Origin: Apricaphanius iberus
Lineage: Eukaryota > Chordata > Actinopteri > Cyprinodontiformes > Aphaniidae
Assembly: GCA_028564705.1 (NCBI GenBank)
Contig: JAPXFQ010001146.1
Coordinates: forward strand, 372,001-436,000
DNA: 64,000 nt
Direction: 5' to 3'
Shown here piece by piece: positions 49,901-52,713 of the stretch. Every line of letters begins with the position of its first letter. Positions within the stretch are counted from its first letter, which is position 1. Under the pieces are notes generated by a model, which was not told where the DNA came from, ran no database searches, and was given only the letters and a program-made list of their open reading frames with translations. Position numbers and translations under genes: made by a program.

Positions 49901-52713
49901 CATCCAGAGTCCTGCAAACCCTTTGATGCTTTGTTCTCTTTACCTCACAAAACACATCTGTTCCAGGATATAGGACTGAGGACAAAGAAGATGATGGCTA
50001 AAGTGTGTATGTGTCTGTCGAACCATTTCTGTGTTTTTGGATCATTATCCTGTTGGAAGACTTAATGATGAGCCATTTCAGGCCAGCATATTTTTATCTA
50101 AAAGCCGCTCATATTTCAAACGTTTTTAACGTCCGTTTGATGAGACATGGACCCACAGTCACACAGCATTTGCAAATTTTTGTCTGTGGTGTAACGTCAA
50201 ATACTCACATAGGGTTCCAGTTAAAGTGCCACCTCCAGGTTTACATTAGTGACGGCTTTTATTTTGACGTCACTCCCAAGCCACAAGTTTGGCATATGCA
50301 TACCATCTAATGATCGTTAGGGAGACTTTATGACCCCCCAGATTCTATCCCTCATTTAGGAATCTAATCTCTTTATCTGTCTTATGTTTCTGCTCACTTC
50401 ATTTCACAAAATTGATACGGGACCTTATACAGGCCAGTGGCCAGAGACTAAAAGAATAATTGGCCTTATAGTTATGTCATATTTTTATTCTACGTCTTGA
50501 ACTACTGAGTTAAAAAACCTAAAACAGCATAAAGTGACATTTCCAGTCAATTTATTGTTAGCCATCGTATAACTGGGCCACCAGTGATTTACTTAAAATA
50601 TTTGTTATGCATACTAAAAAATAAACTCAAAGTAAAGGCTATATTGTTTTTCACAATAAAAAGGGATCTTTCTGGGATTTTTTAAAAACAGCCCTTCAGC
50701 AAGAAGTGCTAATAATAATAACGGCCATCACTTTAGTAGTGATTCTAGGAGAGACTGGTTTTATCAAGTTTTTGTTTTATAAAAGACACAGGGGCAGAAC
50801 TCTTCTCGAAATAGGTTAATGTATTTAATAAAGAAATGAAAACAAGTGACAAAGGACTTGAAAATCAGGCATGAGTCAAAAGAAAACCTGAGTGAGAAAA
50901 GGTCAGGGCCCGTATCCCTAAAGATTCTGAGAATCCTCTCAGAGAGCTCCTAACTTAACCGAAAAATTCCTTGCCAGGAGTTTTAGCTTAGCAGTGATTC
51001 CAATACATTTTCAATGAACTCTGAGCAAGGAATGGATGGAAAATCCTATCTTAGTGAGGAGGTGTGGTTGACTCCATTGCTAGGTATGAGTCATCATTTC
51101 AAAAGCCGTGATTGGTTGATCCTACAAGTTTGATGAAAATGAACTTTTGGTGATAATGAGCAAAGGATTTACACTCAAATCAATAAACATAATTATACAC
51201 TCTAATCTTCTGCAGACTGTAATTGTAAATAATATTTCACATTCAAGAAAATATCTGGAAAATGAATAGTAAGCTGTAGGGGTTATAGCCTAACATTAGA
51301 ATCTAAAATATGTGAAAACTTAAGCTCATTACACCCTGTTCAAATAATGATTTGTGTCTTATTTGTGTCTTATTTGCTCATATTAATATCCTATATGGAC
51401 CCAATTTAAAACAAGATGGCCTATCTATATGGGCTGTCCTTAACGAAGTAGTAATAGCAATGTTACAACTCAGTGTGGTCTTAACAAGGGTAACACGGCT
51501 CAGCTTTTATCAATGTCTGTGATTGCTGGCTGGTCTATTTATGAAGGCTTGTTAACACATATCCTACAAACACAGCTGCTCAGGGGAACTCCTAAGCCAC
51601 TAAAAGTCCTCTTCCCTGCCCGTAGCAGATCTCGCCTTAGGAGCCCTTTGAAGCGCTTGGAATCTTGAGGAAGAGCTTTTATATTAACAGGGATTTCCAT
51701 GTCACTTTTAGGGGTAATTCTAAGAAAATGTCATGATTGAGAATTTTCTTGGAATTTGGGCGCTAGGAGCCACTTTTTCCACAAAAATTCTTTAGGGATA
51801 CGGGCCCAGGAGCCTAAATACTGGGGAGTTGATTACTGACTAGATCCAGGAGGGTAATTAATGATTAAAAACCAGGTGCAGCTGATGGTAAATGATACTA
51901 ACAGATGAAAAAGGAAGCTGAGGAGAAAATGAACACTAATTCTCGCATTTAAAAGCATTGATAAATAGTTGTAATCAGTAGCTTTTGCCTTTATTGAGTG
52001 TAAATTTCCCTCTGACCATTCTCTTGATGACTAACAGTCCGGTAAGTGGCGGTAATGCGCCGACGCTGGTGGCCAACCACCAATAAATCTAATCGAAGAA
52101 GAACAAGACATAAACACTAACCAGGGCTGGAACTAATCTAAAGAAATGCACAAGAATTACCTAAAATATTGAGACCCTTTGGCTGAACAATGAAATATTT
52201 AAAATGCAAAAACGTTTGAAAATAAAAAATGCCTTCAGAATCAGGACAGGTTGCCCTCAAGCATATGATACAAAGTATGGAATCGATCAGTGCGTAATAC
52301 AACTATAGTCAATATGCTTGTTGCAGAAGGTTGCAATACACTTGGGCAACTATAACAGGGAGAAAGAGCAGAATGCAGGACAAGAGAAGCTTTAGTAATT
52401 TATTTTAGTATGAATCGCATTAAATCAGTTAGAAATACTTACTCTGACAATTCCTGCAACCAGTCCAAACCAGAAGGAAGATCTGCCTCCTCTTGTTCCA
52501 GAAATGCCTCCTGATCTAAACCAAAGTCTGAAGCATTAATAAATGTATTATTTATTCATGTAGAACAAACTATTTTAATCTTATGCAGTTTTAGCCTGAA
52601 GTTAGAAGCTGCTTCTTACCCTCTGTGTCGTCAACACTGCAAAGGAGGACATCCAGCAGTCCAGACCTCACAGACCCACCTTCAGGTGAGCCGTCTCCGT
52701 CTTTACTCTCCAT
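10755..52713 (-). CDS. cfap74: CFAP74, 5' half (20 coding exons, 3' end not visible)
   Basis: CFAP74 (FAP74 in Chlamydomonas) belongs to the C1d projection of the axonemal central pair and helps control ciliary beating; that role is family knowledge. Twenty exons on the minus strand join with matching phases throughout: 52,620-52,713; 52,443-52,515; 49,439-49,591; 47,166-47,264; 46,963-47,067; 46,359-46,529; 46,060-46,170; 43,230-43,332; 42,609-42,766; 42,242-42,455; 40,626-40,790; 35,203-35,358; 34,965-35,083; 21,475-21,541; 19,511-19,600; 18,638-18,823; 18,203-18,320; 13,127-13,227; 10,980-11,102; 10,755-10,876. The sum is 2,528 nt, about 842 residues. Residues 1-55 are acidic, about 75-430 are a charged coiled coil, and about 510-842 hold two ASH/MSP-like beta domains. 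Segments such as [17 protein letters not shown] and [17 protein letters not shown] resemble human CFAP74 as I remember it. Human CFAP74 is about 1,580 residues, so roughly the second half should lie further left. Confidence 0.9.
10980..11102 (-). CDS. cfap74: cfap74 coding exon 19 (second ASH-like domain, continued)
   Basis: 123 nt, phase 0 in and out. It encodes [20 protein letters not shown] then [20 protein letters not shown]. The 'GPFQ-hKL-hhFTP-IPG' motif is the central strand pattern of ASH domains and resembles human CFAP74. Acceptor TTCCAG, donor CCG|GTATGT. Confidence 0.92.
11224..11940 (+). mobile_element. Truncated Tc1-like element with transposase N-terminus
   Basis: The left terminus CAGTGGGGCAAAAAAGTAT starts an element whose plus strand encodes a broken transposase from 11,579: [20 protein letters not shown], then [20 protein letters not shown], then a stop and [18 protein letters not shown] including the first catalytic Asp. 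The helix-turn-helix region carries an internal deletion and everything after about 11,940 is missing, including the other terminus. It sits in the intron between exons 18 and 19 of cfap74. Confidence 0.85.
11941..13126. other. cfap74 intron sequence
   Basis: No exon is recognised. A less AT-rich segment at about 12,410-12,700 has no identifiable content. Confidence 0.4.
13127..13227 (-). CDS. cfap74: cfap74 coding exon 18
   Basis: 101 nt, phase 1 in and phase 0 out. It encodes [20 protein letters not shown] then [13 protein letters not shown]. Acceptor TTAAACAG; the donor is GGT|GTAAGT rather than the overlapping GGTGTAAG site, because only the former matches the phase of exon 19. Confidence 0.82.
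13393..13560. mobile_element. Tc1-like terminal fragment
   Basis: TTAGGCCCAAAATTATTCAT and ATACCCCAGGCAGATTT match the termini of a fish Tc1 family with 'AAAATTATTCATACCC' ends. The interior is not recognisable. Confidence 0.5.
14318..14572 (+). repeat. tRNA-derived SINE
   Basis: The 5' part (TTGCTCAGTGGTAGAGTAG, GTTGTAGGTTCCATTCCAGC) resembles a tRNA promoter with A- and B-box-like elements. The body contains CCCTGGGCAAAGCACTTAAC and GTGTGAATGGGTGAATGTGG, and the tail is GCGCTATATAAGTTCAGTCC then ATTTACCATT. This composite is common in percomorph fishes. It is full length and flanked by direct repeats of about 43 bp (14,270-14,312 and 14,561-14,605). Confidence 0.85.
14606..16129. other. 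cfap74 intron sequence
   Basis: AT-rich intron without an exon. About 14,740-15,310 (GAACCAGCTAATGTTGAAAG, AACAATGTCTGGCCCTCAGT, GGACAAAAGATGTGTTCACA) has the look of a degraded DNA transposon but I cannot place it. Confidence 0.35.
16283..17149 (+). repeat. SINE split by an inserted element
   Basis: The 5' half (GTGGCTCAGGGGTTAGGAG, CCCCGTTCGAGCCCCAGCTC) has a tRNA-like B box. The 3' tail (ATGCTATACGAGTACAGGCC then ATTTACCATTT) appears about 700 bp later. The tail is of the same type as the SINE at 14,318. Confidence 0.65.
16391..17096. mobile_element. Inserted element with repeated ATCGGC motifs
   Basis: The ends TCTGCGGCCGATATACTGGG and, inverted from the right, TAGAGGCCGACCAATATG are related. 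Near the right end GGCCTTGGATATCGACC, CAATCGGC and CATCGGCC motifs recur, a style known from fish hAT-type MITEs. It contains a (TA)n run at about 16,935-16,983. The borders are approximate. Confidence 0.55.
18203..18320 (-). CDS. cfap74: cfap74 coding exon 17 (acidic linker inside second ASH-like domain)
   Basis: 118 nt, phase 0 in and phase 1 out. It encodes a low-complexity acidic, glutamine-rich stretch ([20 protein letters not shown]) with no fold expected. Its reality rests on its splice sites (TTATAG acceptor, CCCG|GTAAAT donor), an open frame across the exon and phase agreement with both neighbours. Confidence 0.8.
18638..18823 (-). CDS. cfap74: cfap74 coding exon 16 (second ASH-like domain)
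   Basis: 186 nt, phase 0 in and out (62 codons). It encodes [20 protein letters not shown] then [18 protein letters not shown]. The 'IDFG-VVG-T--R-ITLTN-GAL-T-F' pattern is a textbook ASH start. Acceptor TCTCTAG, donor TCG|GTAAGG. Confidence 0.94.
19511..19600 (-). CDS. cfap74: cfap74 coding exon 15 (end of first ASH-like domain)
   Basis: 90 nt, phase 0 in and out. It encodes [20 protein letters not shown] then [10 protein letters not shown]. This closes the beta domain in the same way as ASH repeats that end in 'G-F-V-h-C'. Acceptor CTGCAG, donor AAT|GTGAGT. Confidence 0.9.
19661..20505. mobile_element. Foldback element with terminal inverted repeats of about 220 bp
   Basis: 19,661-19,880 and 20,278-20,505 are inverted copies: TTTTGGGGCAGATAATACC on the right corresponds to GTTTTGGGGCAGATAAAGCA read inverted from the left, and TGGCTCCAAACTTGTCT to TAGCTCCAAATTTGTCT. 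The arms differ by many substitutions, so the insertion is old. The loop is about 400 bp. No transposase is seen. It lies between cfap74 exons 15 and 14. Confidence 0.7.
20506..21474. other. cfap74 intron sequence
   Basis: AT-rich and featureless apart from short A/T runs. No exon is supported. Confidence 0.4.
21475..21541 (-). CDS. cfap74: cfap74 coding exon 14 (first ASH-like domain, continued)
   Basis: 67 nt, phase 2 in and phase 0 out. It encodes [20 protein letters not shown] then PL. The pattern F-P-x-G-x-L-x-x-GMS is typical of ASH domains after the LTN strand, and it follows exon 13 in the right phase. Acceptor TTTCAG, donor CTG|GTAAGT. Confidence 0.9.
22300..23010 (+). mobile_element. 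Tc1-like transposase relic
   Basis: Degraded pieces of one Tc1 family appear in order on the plus strand: CATAAAAAGCCCTCCAGTTG, AACACTTCACATCACCCTGA, TTCTTCAGCAGGGTGAAGAA, ACCTTCCAGCAGGACAAC, and the terminal-type TGTGTTGGACTATGATATT. No open frame remains. Confidence 0.7.
23011..23827. other. cfap74 intron sequence
   Basis: No exon or named repeat is recognised. Confidence 0.4.
23832..24569. mobile_element. TTAA-flanked TIR element
   Basis: AGCTGCATTCCAGATAATTT at the left and, inverted from the right, AGCCGCATTCCGGATAATTT form TIRs with few mismatches. TTAA lies immediately outside both ends (23,828-23,831 and 24,570-24,573), as for piggyBac- or Kolobok-type targets. There is no transposase (738 bp). 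Confidence 0.7.
25001..26215 (+). mobile_element. Tc1-like element, nearly full length, transposase inactivated
   Basis: CACTCACCTAAAGGATTATT at the left and, inverted from the right, CACTCTCCTGAAGGAGTATT are the terminal repeats. The plus strand encodes a full-length but broken Tc1 transposase: [22 protein letters not shown] helix-turn-helix near 25,230, [17 protein letters not shown] with the first catalytic Asp near 25,600, [17 protein letters not shown] with the second Asp near 25,880, and [19 protein letters not shown] with the catalytic Glu near 25,975. The last 148 codons (25,737-26,183) are open. At least three stops lie upstream. TA precedes the left end. Confidence 0.92.
25737..26183 (+). 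pseudogene. Tc1 transposase, C-terminal half (DDE domain)
   Basis: The longest intact piece of the transposase: 148 codons with the second Asp (DNAPRHKA), the third catalytic position Glu ([11 protein letters not shown], against the common SPDLNPIEHLW) and the natural stop after KAKGG-type sequence (QAKGGQTAY). It lacks its N-terminus in frame because of upstream stops, so it is not expected to be functional. Confidence 0.9.
26216..27084. other. cfap74 intron sequence
   Basis: No exon. About 26,760-26,960 (GGGCCAGTATCCTGCAGCC, ACACCTGAATCAAATAATCA, TCAGGTGTGTTGAACCAAGG) resembles a retroposon or TIR-element relic with inverted 'ACACCTGAA/TTCAGGTGTG' motifs. Confidence 0.4.
27265..27955. mobile_element. 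TIR element with arms of about 100 bp
   Basis: AACAACACATCTGTGTACAC at the left and, inverted from the right, AACAACACTTCTGTGTGCAC begin long near-identical arms that share ACCCTCTGATATGTATGATG, GCATAATTCT and TACACTATTATTTATCAT. No transposase is recognised in the roughly 480-bp interior. Confidence 0.75.
28012..28087. repeat. 38-bp tandem duplication
   Basis: Two adjacent copies start ACGTGCTTCCAGTATGTCCG and ACGTGCTTCCAGTATATCCG; they differ at about four positions. Confidence 0.85.
28433..28797. repeat. Tandem pair of diverged units of about 170 bp
   Basis: 28,433-28,598 and 28,630-28,797 share ATATTGA(G/A)TTGATTTT at the start and TGTTACCAGTTGACATGTTT at the end, with CAAACTTGAT in the same place. 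They are clearly related but diverged inside. Function unknown. Confidence 0.65.
28798..30402. other. cfap74 intron sequence
   Basis: No exon is supported. The plus-strand open stretch around 28,850-29,035 (cysteine- and leucine-rich) has no splice-consistent context and no family that I recognise. Confidence 0.4.
30403..31225 (+). mobile_element. Tc1-like relic
   Basis: The terminus CAGTGGCTTGTGAAAGTTTT lies at 30,403. Later pieces follow transposase order on the plus strand: GGTGACACAAGGTAGCGGCA, GGAGGGTCACCTTCCAGTGG, CAGGTGTTGAAATGGCCTAG then TCAAGGTCAGGAC. It is heavily decayed and the right terminus is missing. Confidence 0.6.
31226..32107. other. cfap74 intron sequence
   Basis: No exon. 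A less AT-rich part at about 31,226-31,500 may be a separate insertion directly abutting the Tc1 relic but shows no clear ends. Confidence 0.35.
32108..33401. mobile_element. hAT-type TIR element with 8-bp target-site duplication
   Basis: The left end CAGCGTTGGGTAGTAACAGA and, inverted from the right, CAGTGTTGGGGAGAATACTT match a widespread fish hAT-like end. CCAAGTAG is present immediately outside both ends (32,100-32,107 and 33,402-33,409), the 8-bp duplication typical of hAT. No transposase is seen in the 1,294 bp, so it is non-autonomous. Confidence 0.88.
33410..34964. other. cfap74 intron sequence
   Basis: No exon is recognised on the minus strand before 34,965. The stretch at about 34,240-34,640 is less AT-rich but its translations show nothing I recognise. 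Confidence 0.4.
34965..35083 (-). CDS. cfap74: cfap74 coding exon 13 (first ASH-like domain)
   Basis: 119 nt, phase 0 in and phase 2 out. It encodes [20 protein letters not shown] then [19 protein letters not shown]. Motifs such as F-x-V-G and LTN are classic for ASH/MSP-like domains. The donor is AA|GTAAGC and opens the 13.4-kb intron to exon 14. Confidence 0.93.
35203..35358 (-). CDS. cfap74: cfap74 coding exon 12 (entry to first ASH-like domain)
   Basis: 156 nt, phase 0 in and out. It ends [18 protein letters not shown], which reads on into exon 13 as [10 protein letters not shown]. The 'KGPPF-S-PE-hhFKDF' signature is a recognisable CFAP74 block and begins an ASH-type beta sandwich. Acceptor TTCCAG, donor AAG|GTACCA. 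Confidence 0.93.
35440..36830 (+). mobile_element. Tc1-like relic split by a TIR element
   Basis: The left part (GGATATATTTGAAGGCAACA, GGAGAGTTGTGGATTACCAA, CATCATAAAAAGTCATACTG) and the right part (GTGATGTCCTGTCTGATGAA then ACAATGTTTGAAGTGTTTGG) are in transposase order on the plus strand. They are separated by the element at 35,787-36,750. Confidence 0.55.
35787..36750. mobile_element. TIR element with GGCCCTTATTTA ends and CTG flanks
   Basis: Left end GGCCCTTATTTATTGAC; inverted right end GGCCCTCATTTGTTAAATG. CTG lies just outside both ends (35,784-35,786 and 36,751-36,753). Subterminal TACGCACAG and TACGCAAATG motifs recur. No transposase is recognised in 964 bp. Confidence 0.72.
36831..40625. 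other. cfap74 intron 11 sequence
   Basis: About 3.8 kb without a supported exon. It contains a T run near 39,047, tandem CTGCTGTACTGGACTG units near 38,353-38,385 and generally AT-rich DNA. The segment 38,460-38,640 is less AT-rich but unassigned. Confidence 0.4.
40626..40790 (-). CDS. cfap74: cfap74 coding exon 11 (acidic linker)
   Basis: 165 nt, phase 0 in and out (55 codons). A serine- and glutamate-rich stretch ([20 protein letters not shown]) leads to [15 protein letters not shown]. The EPEFxGLW motif marks the entry to the ASH region and is also present in human CFAP74 as I recall it. The acceptor is preceded by a good pyrimidine tract; the donor is AAG|GTGCGC. Confidence 0.9.
41038..41506. 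mobile_element. TIR element with GGTGCATTCACACC end
   Basis: Left GGTGCATTCACACCTTATTG; inverted right GGTGCATTTACACCATCGC. TTATG is found directly outside both ends as read here. The interior (about 470 bp) has no transposase. It abuts an antisense Tc1 relic on its right. Confidence 0.7.
41510..42200 (-). mobile_element. Tc1-like relic (antisense)
   Basis: GTGGCAAACTGCAAATGGCT, ACAGATTCTCCCATCCTAGC, GGTAGGTTTGCAGCTATGCC, CACTTCACAGAACAGCTGTA and GTGTGAATACTTAATGGGGC follow the order of one fish Tc1 family read from the minus strand. It covers the transposase N-terminal half, leader and one terminus, and ends about 40 bp before cfap74 exon 10. Confidence 0.75.
42242..42455 (-). CDS. cfap74: cfap74 coding exon 10 (end of coiled coil)
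   Basis: 214 nt, phase 2 in and phase 0 out. It begins [20 protein letters not shown], matching human 'FEEEQKLRKQEIVSRILKEE', then becomes a basic, proline-containing linker ending [11 protein letters not shown]. Acceptor CTAAG|G, donor CTG|GTGAGA. Confidence 0.9.
42609..42766 (-). CDS. cfap74: cfap74 coding exon 9 (coiled coil)
   Basis: 158 nt, phase 0 in and phase 2 out. It encodes [20 protein letters not shown] and later [20 protein letters not shown]. The 'AQGG-F-Y-FHQRR' region of the human protein is in the same place. Acceptor TTAG|GAG, donor CA|GTATGT. Confidence 0.9.
43230..43332 (-). CDS. cfap74: cfap74 coding exon 8 (conserved coiled-coil block)
   Basis: 103 nt, phase 2 in and phase 0 out. 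It encodes [15 protein letters not shown] followed by [19 protein letters not shown]. The RRxxAVxxLKxNIT pattern is the strongest match I recognise to human CFAP74. Acceptor TTTCTAG, donor GTACGT. Confidence 0.93.
43832..45368 (-). mobile_element. Tc1-like element, nearly full length, inactivated
   Basis: The termini are inverted: ACAAGTATTTGATACACTGC at the left and, read inverted from the right, ACAAGTATTTGATACACTGG. Long subterminal repeats include CTTACAAAGCATGTAGAGGT-type sequence on both sides. Minus-strand transposase pieces include [20 protein letters not shown] and [20 protein letters not shown] (44,594-44,878), and [20 protein letters not shown] and [13 protein letters not shown] (44,208-44,399), the latter with the second catalytic Asp. 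Stops and frameshifts separate them. It occupies most of cfap74 intron 7. Confidence 0.92.
44208..44878 (-). pseudogene. Tc1 transposase remnant
   Basis: Decayed coding region of the element around it, N-terminal part at the high-coordinate end. The helix-turn-helix second half and linker (94 open codons from 44,878) and the middle of the DDE domain (63 open codons from 44,399) survive. Between them a frameshift and stops interrupt the WSDETK-type region. Confidence 0.88.
45369..46059. other. cfap74 intron sequence
   Basis: No exon or repeat is recognised. Confidence 0.4.
46060..46170 (-). CDS. cfap74: cfap74 coding exon 7 (coiled coil)
   Basis: 111 nt, phase 2 in and out. It encodes [20 protein letters not shown] then [16 protein letters not shown], a lysine/glutamate-rich helix matching the basic coiled-coil section of human CFAP74. 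The acceptor is CTGATAG|T and the donor AAAAG|GTAATC. Confidence 0.88.
46359..46529 (-). CDS. cfap74: cfap74 coding exon 6 (coiled coil)
   Basis: 171 nt, phase 2 in and out, with a CTCAG acceptor and a GA|GTACGG donor. It is almost pure coiled coil: [20 protein letters not shown] at the start and [13 protein letters not shown] at the end. The intron between this exon and exon 7 is short (about 190 bp). Confidence 0.9.
46963..47067 (-). CDS. cfap74: cfap74 coding exon 5 (coiled coil)
   Basis: 105 nt, phase 2 in and out. It encodes [20 protein letters not shown] followed by [15 protein letters not shown]. This aligns well with the human segment of the form AAALRLQAASRRLHAELEEE. The acceptor TTTAGCAG could be used at either AG; the downstream one keeps the human-like register, and use of the upstream one would add a single residue. 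Confidence 0.88.
47166..47264 (-). CDS. cfap74: cfap74 coding exon 4 (coiled coil)
   Basis: 99 nt, phase 2 in and out, with a TTTTAG acceptor and a GTAAAT donor. It encodes [20 protein letters not shown] and then [12 protein letters not shown], a charged heptad-type helix. Joined to exon 3 it reads KAR-EKLKL, in register with the human protein. A poly-A/T run lies just upstream of the acceptor. Confidence 0.88.
47420..47760 (-). mobile_element. Tc1-like relic fragment (antisense)
   Basis: GTTTCATCCGACCAGAGGAA, GCTTTTAGCAAACTGCAAAC and GATCTCTGCAGCTCCTTCAG are antisense pieces of a Tc1 transposase. No termini are recognised. Confidence 0.6.
47906..48346. mobile_element. TIR element with TGCATTCAGACCGCAGG end
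   Basis: Left GTGCATTCAGACCGCAGGCT; inverted right CTGCGTTCAGACCGCAGGCT. The arms run on with TTTGTCAGCGTCA and TTTGTCAGCATCA, so the first 33 bp or so are nearly identical. About 440 bp, GC-richer than the surroundings, with many ACGTCA/TGACGT motifs. No transposase. Confidence 0.82.
48347..49438. other. cfap74 intron 3 sequence
   Basis: No further exon is supported. The plus-strand open frame at 49,203-49,511 overlaps exon 3 on the opposite strand and is a shadow. Confidence 0.4.
49439..49591 (-). CDS. cfap74: cfap74 coding exon 3 (start of coiled coil)
   Basis: 153 nt, phase 2 in and out. It contains [19 protein letters not shown] followed by [10 protein letters not shown], close to the human stretch where the coiled coil begins. 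The acceptor lies in CCCAAAG|A; an alternative AG two bases downstream would break the phase. The donor is AG|GTCTGG, weaker than its neighbours. Confidence 0.9.
49690..50335 (-). mobile_element. Tc1-like relic (antisense)
   Basis: The terminus-like TTTATGGTACCCCTGGTAAA is followed by TCTTAGCCCATTCCTCTTTA and GATCATTATCCTGTTGGAAG, the order seen in an antisense fish Tc1 family. An A run at 49,807-49,823 splits it. The right end is lost. Confidence 0.5.
50336..50906. other. cfap74 intron 2 sequence
   Basis: AT-rich, nothing recognised. Confidence 0.4.
50907..51806. mobile_element. 900-bp TIR element with perfect 18-bp ends and CAG flanks
   Basis: GGCCCGTATCCCTAAAGA at 50,907-50,924 is the exact reverse complement of 51,789-51,806. 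CAG lies immediately outside both ends (50,904-50,906 and 51,807-51,809). Subterminal AGGAGC/GCTCCT motifs recur inverted. There is no transposase, so it is non-autonomous. It sits in cfap74 intron 2. Confidence 0.85.
52036..52110. repeat. Retroposon 3'-end fragment
   Basis: GTCCGGTAAGTGGCGGTAAT, GCTGGTGGCCAACCACCAAT then AAATCTAATCGAAGAAGAA resembles a common fish retroposon 3' end. Only the last 75 bp or so are visible. Confidence 0.45.
52443..52515 (-). CDS. cfap74: cfap74 coding exon 2
   Basis: 73 nt, phase 1 in and phase 2 out, with a TTTAG acceptor and a GTAAGT donor. It encodes [19 protein letters not shown], an acidic segment in the position of the acidic N-terminus of human CFAP74. 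Confidence 0.85.
52620..52713 (-). CDS. cfap74: cfap74 coding exon 1 (start codon)
   Basis: It begins [13 protein letters not shown] and ends CSVDDTE plus one base, at a GGTAAGAAG donor (phase 1). The ATG is at 52,711-52,713 on the minus strand. An in-frame TAA lies a few codons upstream, so this is the first usable in-frame start in the exon. The sequence is acidic and polar with no signal peptide, as expected for a cytosolic axonemal protein. Transcription probably starts further right (about 53,050-53,150), possibly with a non-coding exon. Confidence 0.8.
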
